NCBI GenBank assembly: GCA_902801625.1
Contig: CADCJI010000019.1
Coordinates: 1-62,456, forward strand
Length of the DNA: 62,456 bases
Direction of reading: 5' to 3'
From: an uncultured Bacteroidia bacterium
Lineage (GTDB): Bacteria > Bacteroidota > Bacteroidia > Bacteroidales > F082
The notes below the pieces were generated by a model that saw nothing but the letters and a program-made list of their open reading frames with translations, did not search any database and had not been told where the DNA came from. Both the position numbers and the translations under genes were made by a program. Shown one piece after another: positions 54,701-60,654 of this stretch (the first letter of the stretch is position 1; the number at the start of each line of letters is the position of its first letter).

Positions 54701-54920
54701 GGCAGGTTCATTCGGTTACGAGAAAGAGCATTACAAGACTTCGTTGGCCATTGGTGAGATGGTACTCTTCCCGACCATTAGAAAAGCCATCGAAAACAAC
54801 ACAAACATCACACCTGTGATAGTTTCAGCTCCTGGCACTTCCTGCCGTCAGCAAATCCTCGATGGCACTGGCGTTCATGCCGTCCATCCCGTTGAAATCC
54901 TCTATCGTTGGGCGAAATAA
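51783..54920 (+). CDS. large FAD-linked oxidase with Fe-S and CCG domains
   Basis: This 1045-aa enzyme has an N-terminal FAD-binding domain (PRAGGTSIAGQ, GNNSCGSHSLVYGSTRHHV), a FAD-linked oxidase C-terminal domain (YHAHISTGELHLRP, SGEHGDGRLRGEF), a ferredoxin-like part (CNGAGDCRKS, CLACKGCRSECPSNVD) and a C-terminal CCG segment (GHCHQKALVG, SGCCGMAGSFGYEKEHY). It is of the YdiJ/D-2-hydroxyacid dehydrogenase type and oxidises a D-2-hydroxy acid, passing electrons to the quinone pool. A CCTTCGAC-type repeat is inserted in frame in the linker between the FAD and Fe-S parts (about residues 570-585). It starts 6 nt after the dehydratase although unrelated to glycans. Confidence 0.92.
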   Translation: MYTIYTDPLHRIAYATDASAYREIPQGVTFPENEQDIVYLIETAHERNTHLIPRAGGTSIAGQVVGSGIVVDISKHFKKILEINKEERWARVQPGVVLDELNLALEPYGLFFSPETSTSNRCCIGGMFGNNSCGSHSLVYGSTRHHVLEARGVLCDDSVEVFKTYTIKELEERFGNRFWETDIQCHSVRRPKEEREESIECRFQKESLIQNIYAQLIRWALDENTVHLIEENYPDKSLRRRSCGYAIDEVIEDLHNTAKPLEERTINLCKVLAGSEGTLAFITEIKVDLDPLPPKEKMVVCAHCDTLQKSFLGNLVALKFNPSAVELMDRNILELSKQNVEQQKNRFFVQGDPAAILIIELRGETREEIDAVADQLEKALIENEEHLVYACSRVYGSEISKVWSLRKAGLGLLTGMKGDAKPIGVIEDTAVTPEKLPAYMADFAKMLEELDLSCVYHAHISTGELHLRPIINIKEEEGKRKFREVAYETALLVKKYKGSLSGEHGDGRLRGEFIQLLYGDQVYALMQDLKKCWDPLQVFNLHKIVDTLPMDSMLRFDVGQQYAIEKELGRSALRQAQGPKGSGTYYNWKAAFDECKVEGATGAKNQLHALMCSIEQCNGAGDCRKSNLIGGTLCPAFKVSGDETKATRARANVLREILTRGWESDAFTQALNKDKSILKSEELAEVLDSCLACKGCRSECPSNVDMTRLRSEILQQKYDKSGMPLRSFAVSRMATVEQFGHIVWPLYNLFASWKLSSDIIKHIIKFATERDIPTLSRVTMRKAVQRECRKQHGKATKGKVYLFADEFTNFQEAELGLTFAKLLLRLGYKVEIPKHVESGRAAISKGNLKLAKKFALKNVNLLKDKISEETPLVGIEPSCILSFRDEYPDLVPAELRSQAQQLGRNALLFDEFIMREFAAGRISSDDFKTDAVEIWLHGHCHQKALVGTEKTVQTFKLLSGAKVHVIPSGCCGMAGSFGYEKEHYKTSLAIGEMVLFPTIRKAIENNTNITPVIVSAPGTSCRQQILDGTGVHAVHPVEILYRWAK
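53492..53535. repeat. CCTTCGAC-type repeat inside the oxidase CDS
   Basis: GGCCCTTCGACAGGCTCAGG followed by GACCTAAGGGCTCTGGAACC, read in frame as ALRQAQGPKGSGT. It belongs to the same family as 33910 and 37397. Confidence 0.85.
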
Positions 54921-54930
54921 TCCAACAATT

Positions 54931-54960
54931 TTGGCGTTCTATGAAAAAGGACTATCTTTG
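54931..54960 (+). promoter_or_regulatory. promoter of the DUF3298 lipoprotein gene
   Basis: TTG 54931-54933 and TATCTTTG 54953-54960, 19 nt apart, lie 30 nt before ATG 54991. Confidence 0.75.
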
Positions 54961-54990
54961 CCTCGTTAAACCATAATAATATTAGTCATT

Positions 54991-55725
54991 ATGAAAAGGC
55001 TATTCTTCTCCATCACAATGCTTCTATTGGTCATTGCTGGTTGTAACACAAAAGAGTCAAATGAAGTAGACGTTGAACCATATACTTTGAATGACAGCTT
55101 GTTCATTGAAAGTGAGTATGGCGATGGGTATTCCTATTTCAACGTCAGCCTCGATTTGCCTGTCACCAACAACAAAACCTTGCGCCAAAACATCCTTCAT
55201 TGGATGCTTTCTGACGAGACAGAAGACCATGTCAGCTATCTTGAGACAATGAAAGACAATTTCTTTGAAGAAGACGGTAGCGAACCCAGGTCGAACTATG
55301 AAGAAAACTTCAGCTTGTCGGAACAAACTGATGAGTATGTCACCTATACCACCGAAGGATTCCTTTATTCGGGCGGTGCTCATGAAATGCCTTGGTACAA
55401 CGGAACGACTTTCAGCAAGATAGATGGTAGCATTGTTGGCTACGACCTGTTCGAAGATCCAGAACAACTCATTAAGATTATTGCAGAAAATATTGAAAAC
55501 CAATATTTTTCAAAATATGTAGAAGATGATTTCTACTTTGAGCACGAAGATATAACCACGCTGCCTGAGAATGAACCTTGGATAGAGACCGACAGTGTTG
55601 TGTTTTGTTACCAACCTTACGAAATCGCCGCTTTTGCCGCGGGAATGCCTTTGTGTAAGATTGCGTTATCCGACCTAAAACCCTATCTGAGCGAAAAAGG
55701 AAAAATGTTTCTCAAAGACAATTAA
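54991..55725 (+). CDS. DUF3298/DUF4163-type lipoprotein
   Basis: This 244-aa lipoprotein (VIAGCN, Cys18) has the two-part RsiV-like fold: YTLNDSLFIESEYGDG…FNVSLDLP and the GGAH motif followed by TFSKIDGSIV and the DUF3298 end. Such proteins bind cell-wall or lysozyme-like ligands in some relatives, but the role here is unknown. It has its own promoter and sits 6 nt before manC. Confidence 0.85.
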   Translation: MKRLFFSITMLLLVIAGCNTKESNEVDVEPYTLNDSLFIESEYGDGYSYFNVSLDLPVTNNKTLRQNILHWMLSDETEDHVSYLETMKDNFFEEDGSEPRSNYEENFSLSEQTDEYVTYTTEGFLYSGGAHEMPWYNGTTFSKIDGSIVGYDLFEDPEQLIKIIAENIENQYFSKYVEDDFYFEHEDITTLPENEPWIETDSVVFCYQPYEIAAFAAGMPLCKIALSDLKPYLSEKGKMFLKDN

Positions 55726-55731
55726 ACACTA

Positions 55732-56784
55732 ATGAACAACTATTGCATCATTATGGCAGGCGGCATCGGTAGCCGTTTTTGGCCCCTCAGCAAGGACAAC
55801 TATCCGAAGCAATTCCTCGATATCTTAGGTACAGGAAAGAGCTTTATCCGCAGCACTTACGAGCGATTCAGCCCAGTCATCCCCGATGAGAACTTCCTTG
55901 TGGTCACCAACAAGGCCTACAAACAACTCGTTTTGGAGCATTTACCTATGTTGCGACCCGATCAAGTGCTTTGTGAGCCTGCGCGACGCAACACGGCTCC
56001 TTGCATTGCCTATGCAGCCTACCATATCCAAAGTCGCTGCCAAGATGCCAATATTGTCGTCACACCCGCCGACCATTTGGTAACTAATGAAATGGAATTT
56101 CAGCGCATTATTCGATTAGGTTTCGACTTCTTGGCGAAAAACCAAAATTCCTTGATGACCATCGGTATCAAGCCGAGTCGACCAGAAACGGGTTATGGCT
56201 ATATTCAAGTTCCTAAACAAAACACATTGCCTGAAGTAGTAAAGGTCGAAATGTTCAAGGAAAAACCCGATTACGATACGGCCGTGAAGTTCGTTGCCGA
56301 AGGCAATTTCTTCTGGAACAGCGGCATCTTCCTCTGGACTTTGGACGGCATTATGCAGGCGTTCAAGCAATATCTGCCTGAGATGGTTGAAATCTTTGAA
56401 AAAGGCATCTATAACTTCGGCACACCCGAGGAACAAGACTTCATCAACGACCACTTTGTGGATTGCCCCAACATCAGTATCGACTACGGCGTGATGGAAA
56501 AGTCGCCCAATACCTTCACCATCCCTGCCGACTTTGGATGGAGCGACATCGGTACTTGGGGTTCGCTGTTTACTCACGCCAAAAAAGATGACAACGGCAA
56601 TGCCAAACGTGGCAAGGTGGTCTCAGTCGACAATCGGAATACCATTATTAATATAGAGGAAGGCACCGAAGCCATAGTGGAAGGTTTGGAAGACTATTTG
56701 GTGGCTTATCGCGACCATTCACTCCTCGTGTGCAAGCTCAAGGATGAGCAACAGATCAAAGTTTGGATTGAAGGATTAAAATAA
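55732..56784 (+). CDS. manC: mannose-1-phosphate guanylyltransferase
   Basis: This 350-aa enzyme has GGIGSRFWPLSKDNYPKQFL (the nucleotidyltransferase signature), TPADHLV, and the C-terminal FGWSDIGTWGSL segment. It makes GDP-mannose from mannose-1-phosphate and GTP for surface polysaccharides. It lacks the fused isomerase domain of ManC-type bifunctional enzymes. Confidence 0.95.
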   Translation: MNNYCIIMAGGIGSRFWPLSKDNYPKQFLDILGTGKSFIRSTYERFSPVIPDENFLVVTNKAYKQLVLEHLPMLRPDQVLCEPARRNTAPCIAYAAYHIQSRCQDANIVVTPADHLVTNEMEFQRIIRLGFDFLAKNQNSLMTIGIKPSRPETGYGYIQVPKQNTLPEVVKVEMFKEKPDYDTAVKFVAEGNFFWNSGIFLWTLDGIMQAFKQYLPEMVEIFEKGIYNFGTPEEQDFINDHFVDCPNISIDYGVMEKSPNTFTIPADFGWSDIGTWGSLFTHAKKDDNGNAKRGKVVSVDNRNTIINIEEGTEAIVEGLEDYLVAYRDHSLLVCKLKDEQQIKVWIEGLK

Positions 56785-56795
56785 AACTGCATCCC

Positions 56796-57551
56796 GTGGA
56801 AAATCAGCCGCTTGTATCGGTCATTATGCCATGCTACAACATGGAGAAGTTTATCGCTTACACGATAGAATCGGTGCAACGGCAAACCTATACCCATTGG
56901 GAACTTCTCATCGTTGACGATGCTTCAACCGACAAAACGGCTGATATTGTTAAAAGTCACCAAAATCAAGACGATCGGATTCAATTTTATGTCAAGCCCA
57001 AGCACTCAGGCATCGCTGACACCCGAAACCAATGCATTAAAATGGCCAAAGGCCTTTTTTTGGCTTTTCTGGATTCCGATGACCTTTGGCACCCTGAAAA
57101 ACTGGAACAGCAGTTGCAATTTATGATGGAAAGGAATATTGGCTTCAGTTACTCAAGCTACGATTGTGTGGACGAAATAGGCAATCCTTTGGAAAAAATA
57201 GTCAAGGCCATAGGCAATCTTGACTATGACGCATACATGCACAACACCATCATTGGCTGTTCAACCGTAATGATTGATACCACGATCATCAAAGAAGTCG
57301 TTGTGCCCAACTTTCGTACCAGCGAAGACTCTGCAACCTGGCTCAACATCCTGAAAAAAGGCTTCATTGCCTACGGAATAGATTCTTGTTTGACTTCCTA
57401 TCGTATCCGCCAGCATTCAGCCAGTTCCAACAAGCTGAAGGCCGCTTCCGATTTGTGGAGAGTGTATCGGAAACAAGAAAAACTGTCTCTATTCAAAGCC
57501 ATCGGTTGTTTTGTTAGTTATGCCTTCCACGCCGTAAAGAAACGCCTGTGA
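56796..57551 (+). CDS. family 2 glycosyltransferase
   Basis: This 251-aa GT-A enzyme has VSVIMPCYNMEKFIAYTIES, the DDAST loop and a DXD-like FLDSDDLWHPEK. It adds a sugar to a lipid-linked or growing polysaccharide. The start is GTG 56796. It overlaps the next gene by four bases. Confidence 0.92.
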   Translation: MENQPLVSVIMPCYNMEKFIAYTIESVQRQTYTHWELLIVDDASTDKTADIVKSHQNQDDRIQFYVKPKHSGIADTRNQCIKMAKGLFLAFLDSDDLWHPEKLEQQLQFMMERNIGFSYSSYDCVDEIGNPLEKIVKAIGNLDYDAYMHNTIIGCSTVMIDTTIIKEVVVPNFRTSEDSATWLNILKKGFIAYGIDSCLTSYRIRQHSASSNKLKAASDLWRVYRKQEKLSLFKAIGCFVSYAFHAVKKRL

Positions 57552-58354
57552 TGAACGGATATGCCCTATATCGAAAGGCCTGGCGGTCTGAAGGAGCACC
57601 TCATTGCGAAACCCGATTGGAAGAAAAGGAATGGAAGGCTCTTTTACAACAAGGCGGTTTGCTGGTCAGAAACACCTACGAGTTTGACTGTCAGGAAGAA
57701 ACCTCTTTTTGGTATGTCATCAAAGACCAATTTGAAGGCTTGGAAAACTTGCCGTCGAGAGTGCGCAACAAGATCCGTCATGCATTCAATAGTTTTGAAT
57801 ACCGACTTATTCCTTTTGACACTTTAAAGGAAAACGGTTATCAAATTATTCAAGAGACCTATGCGGATTATGCCGTTCATGATAGAGAAATGAACCAAAA
57901 GGTCTTCATGGAATACTTGGACCAATGTCAAAAACAGCACTTTGACTATTGGGGCATCTTCGACAAGGAGACACAACAAATGGTTGGGTTCTGCACCGTG
58001 ACTTTATGGGATCAATGCTGCGAATATGGTGTGACAGGCATCCTTTCAAAATACAAGAAAGGAAGCTACTATCCCTATTACGGTTTATATCAGTACTTAA
58101 ACCAGTATTATCTTGAAAAACAGCAATTTAAATATGTGAGCGACAGTGCCCGAACCATCACCGAACACTCGCAGATCCAAGAATATCTCATTCAAAACTT
58201 CAACTTTCGTAAAGCCTATTGCCAATTGGAGGTTCATTACCGTTTGTGGATGAAGTTGACAGTCAAAATGCTGTACCCATTCAGAAAAATCATACCTTTG
58301 CAGCGCGTTAAGGCAATTCTCAACATGGAGGCCATGCAGCGTGGAGAAAAATAA
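57548..58354 (+). CDS. GNAT/FemAB-like acyltransferase of unknown substrate
   Basis: This 268-aa protein (MMNGYALYRKAWRS…) has SRVRNKIRHAFNSFEYRLI and GVTGILSKYKKGSYYPYYGLYQYLNQYYLEK, a fold-like pattern of GNAT-type acyltransferases without a named family. It lies between a glycosyltransferase and a priming transferase, so it may modify a nucleotide sugar. The call is tentative. Confidence 0.55.
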   Translation: MMNGYALYRKAWRSEGAPHCETRLEEKEWKALLQQGGLLVRNTYEFDCQEETSFWYVIKDQFEGLENLPSRVRNKIRHAFNSFEYRLIPFDTLKENGYQIIQETYADYAVHDREMNQKVFMEYLDQCQKQHFDYWGIFDKETQQMVGFCTVTLWDQCCEYGVTGILSKYKKGSYYPYYGLYQYLNQYYLEKQQFKYVSDSARTITEHSQIQEYLIQNFNFRKAYCQLEVHYRLWMKLTVKMLYPFRKIIPLQRVKAILNMEAMQRGEK

Positions 58355-58943
58355 ACACAAAATAGGATTCTTCTTCAAGTGGTGCTTCGATCGTATCGTG
58401 GCACTAATTGGACTTATTGTGCTGTTTCTGCCTTTGCTGGTCATCGGCATTCTCATCAAAATTGACTCAAAAGGGCCTATGTTCTTTATGCAAAAACGCA
58501 TTGGAAAGGACGGCAAGCCATTCAGAATCTGCAAGTTCAGAACCATGCATCATCAATCGGAAGGCGATACGGTCACTACAGCCGATGACCCTCGCATCAC
58601 GCGCATGGGCCATTGGCTACGCCACAGTAAGGTTGACTGCCTTACCGAGTTGGTCAATGTTTTTATCGGACAAATGAGCTTTGTTGGTCCACGCCCCGAT
58701 GTGCCCGGCTATGCCGACCAGCTGAAAGGTGATGACCGTCGCATTCTCCAGCTCCGCCCAGGCATTACCGGCCCGGCAAGTATCAAGTACCGTGACGAAG
58801 AAGAACTGCTCGCCCAACAAACTGATCCAAAGGCTTATAACGACAATGTCATTTGGCCTGACAAAGTGAAAATCAACTTGGATTATTTGGACAACTGGAG
58901 CTTTTTCGGTGATATCAAGTTGATTTTCAAGACCGTGTTCTAA
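58341..58943 (+). CDS. priming polyprenyl-phosphate sugar-phosphate transferase
   Basis: This 200-aa protein has one N-terminal membrane segment and the family core: RICKFRTMH, a DPRITRMGHWLRHSKVD block, QMSFVGPRPDVPGY and RPGITGPASIKYRDEE. It loads the first sugar-phosphate onto undecaprenyl phosphate and starts a surface glycan. The start is GTG 58341, overlapping the previous gene by 14 bases. Confidence 0.93.
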   Translation: MEKNKHKIGFFFKWCFDRIVALIGLIVLFLPLLVIGILIKIDSKGPMFFMQKRIGKDGKPFRICKFRTMHHQSEGDTVTTADDPRITRMGHWLRHSKVDCLTELVNVFIGQMSFVGPRPDVPGYADQLKGDDRRILQLRPGITGPASIKYRDEEELLAQQTDPKAYNDNVIWPDKVKINLDYLDNWSFFGDIKLIFKTVF

Positions 58944-59032
58944 TTCCAGCCCCATAGGAAAGACAGCCTAAGAGCAGGTGATGTATGTCCTTGCTTTTTG
59001 CGTGTGGTCAGTGGCAAAACTACCGACTACAT

Positions 59033-59068
59033 AAAAAAACCCCATAGAATCGGGGAGAAACTATGAGG
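59033..59068 (-). terminator. minus-strand terminator next to the tRNA remnant
   Basis: On the minus strand CCTCATAG pairs with CTATGGGG (one mismatch), followed by a T-run (A-run 59033-59039 on the plus strand). It would end a transcript reading through the tRNA remnant at 59102. Confidence 0.65.
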
Positions 59069-59101
59069 CCAAAAAATTAATAACATGAAACATAAAAATT
59101 G

Positions 59102-59163
59102 CGCCCCCTTCAGGACTTGAACCTGAGACCCCCTGATTAACAGTCAGATGCTCTGACCAACTG
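59102..59163 (-). pseudogene. 5'-truncated tRNA-Asn(GTT) remnant
   Basis: The minus strand reads CAGTTGGTCAGAGC (D-arm 3' part), ATCTGACTGTTAATCAG (anticodon arm with GTT), GGTCTCAGGTTCAAGTCCTGA (T-arm, here split at the loop) and AGGGGGC-G (acceptor 3' strand and discriminator). The expected GCCCCCTTAGCTC 5' end is absent; unrelated sequence (AAAAGATTG) stands there. It cannot fold as a full tRNA and looks like a leftover of recombination into a tRNA gene. Confidence 0.75.
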
Positions 59164-59243
59164 CAATCTTTTTCGGATAATTTTTTTCAAATATTTTATA
59201 TCTAACTGATAATCAATATGAAAATTTAGTCACTTTTAATATA

Positions 59244-59370
59244 GATTCCCAAAGGGAATGGCGTTTTTTTCTTTTAGTTATATGCGGCGGTTAAGAACGT
59301 TTACGACCTTTACATTTTTTCAACCGCCGCTTTTTAGCTGCAAAACATTCTCCATTCCCCAAGGGAATCT
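59244..59370. repeat. palindromic intergenic element, copy C
   Basis: AGATTCCC-AAA-GGGAATGG at the left, GCGGCGGTT at 59284-59292, AACCGCCGC at 59322-59330, CTCCATTCCC-CAA-GGGAATCT at the right (127 bp). It ends 9 nt before the next -7 box. Confidence 0.9.
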
Positions 59371-59379
59371 CTTTTTTCT

Positions 59380-59387
59380 TACCTTTG
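59380..59387 (+). promoter_or_regulatory. -7 box of the PfkB kinase gene
   Basis: TACCTTTG, 41 nt before ATG 59429. Confidence 0.65.
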
Positions 59388-59428
59388 CACAAATTTTGAA
59401 TCTTGAATATTAAATCCTTGAATCCACA

Positions 59429-60403
59429 ATGAAAAAAATACTCGGAATAGGAAGCGCATTGGTCGACATCCTGACACAGATTCCCAATGAACAAATCCTC
59501 AATGAATTGAACCTGCCCAAAGGTAGTATGACTTACGTCGATGCCCAAACTTCGATTGAAATTGGCAAAAAAATAGCTCATCTTGGCAATCAAATGGCTT
59601 CAGGCGGCTCGGCAGCCAATACCATGAGCGGTCTGGCCCAACTTGGCGTCGAAGCGGGATTTCTCAGCAAGATCGGCAAGGATGAGGTAGGCGAATTCTT
59701 TGCAAAACAGATGACCGAAACCCATGTCAAGCCTCTGATGCTTACGAGTTATACCCCTTCGGGGCGCGTTCAAGCTCTTGTCACTGCCGACGGTGAACGC
59801 ACCTTTGCTACCTGCCTCGGAGCCGCAGCTGAAATGTGTGCCGATGACATCCAGCCTGAACTCCTCCAAGGTTGGGACATCTTCTATGTGGAAGGCTATC
59901 TCGTTGCCAACCCAACAATGCTCAGAAAAGCCATCGAAACTGCCAAGGCCCAAGGTATGACCATCGCTATCGACTTGGCCAGCTACAATGTGGTGGAAGA
60001 GAGCCGCGACTTCTTGCTTGAACTCATCAATAACTACGTCGACATCGTGTTTGCTAACGAAAAAGAAGCCTTTGCCCTTACAGGCATGGAACCCGAAGCC
60101 GCATTGGATTACATCGCTGAACGTTGCGACATCGCTGTAGTGAAAGTGGGAGCCAAGGGTGCCTTTGTAAAACGTGGCAACGAAATTGTCACCATCCCAC
60201 CTATGAAGGCTGATGTGGTTGACACTACTGGCGCTGGCGACATGTGGGCAGCAGGTTTCCTTGCTGGACTCGTCAAAGGCGAAAACTTGCAAAAATGCGG
60301 TATGATGGGTGCCATCGTGGCCAAAAACATCATCGAAGTGATGGGTGCCAAGATGGATGATGAAAGGTGGGGTAATATTCATGAAGCCATAGCATCACTA
60401 TAA
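59429..60403 (+). CDS. PfkB-family carbohydrate/nucleoside kinase
   Basis: This 324-aa kinase has GGSAANTMSGLAQLG (about 55-69), and the C-terminal catalytic motif DTTGAGDMWAAGFLAGL with the Asp base. It is of the ribokinase/adenosine-kinase branch. The substrate is not clear. A second promoter-linked palindrome (copy D) lies directly after its stop. Confidence 0.92.
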   Translation: MKKILGIGSALVDILTQIPNEQILNELNLPKGSMTYVDAQTSIEIGKKIAHLGNQMASGGSAANTMSGLAQLGVEAGFLSKIGKDEVGEFFAKQMTETHVKPLMLTSYTPSGRVQALVTADGERTFATCLGAAAEMCADDIQPELLQGWDIFYVEGYLVANPTMLRKAIETAKAQGMTIAIDLASYNVVEESRDFLLELINNYVDIVFANEKEAFALTGMEPEAALDYIAERCDIAVVKVGAKGAFVKRGNEIVTIPPMKADVVDTTGAGDMWAAGFLAGLVKGENLQKCGMMGAIVAKNIIEVMGAKMDDERWGNIHEAIASL

Positions 60404-60407
60404 TGGG

Positions 60408-60533
60408 AGATTCCCTCGGGAATGGAGTTTATGGTTCTGTTAATTAGCGGCGGTTTGTAGCGTTTACGGTTTGTATACGTTACATACCGCCGCATTATAC
60501 ATACTAACACGCTTCCATTCCCGCAGGGAATCT
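60408..60533. repeat. palindromic intergenic element, copy D
   Basis: AGATTCCC-TC-GGGAATGGAG at the left, GCGGCGGTTTGTAGCGTTTA at 60447-60466, and its partner TACGTTACATACCGCCGC at 60476-60493, CCATTCCC-GCA-GGGAATCT at the right (126 bp). The inner stem is 18 of 21 paired, the best of the four copies. It lies 4 nt after the kinase stop. Confidence 0.9.
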
Positions 60534-60564
60534 ACTTTAATTTTATATTTTATACCTTACTTGT

Positions 60565-60594
60565 TTGAAGGTATCATTATATTTTGTATCTTTG
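60565..60594 (+). promoter_or_regulatory. promoter of the EF-G paralogue
   Basis: TTG 60565-60567 and TATCTTTG 60587-60594 are 19 nt apart; leader of about 55 nt to ATG 60655. Confidence 0.75.
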
Positions 60595-60654
60595 CGCCCA
60601 CTATAGTGATTTTCGCGAAAAGTAAATATTTAATAATTAGCTAGTTAGATAAAA

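Noticed and set aside
59098-59165. Intact tRNA-Asn gene
   Set aside because: The 5' acceptor strand and D-stem start are missing on this strand, so it cannot fold as a full tRNA.
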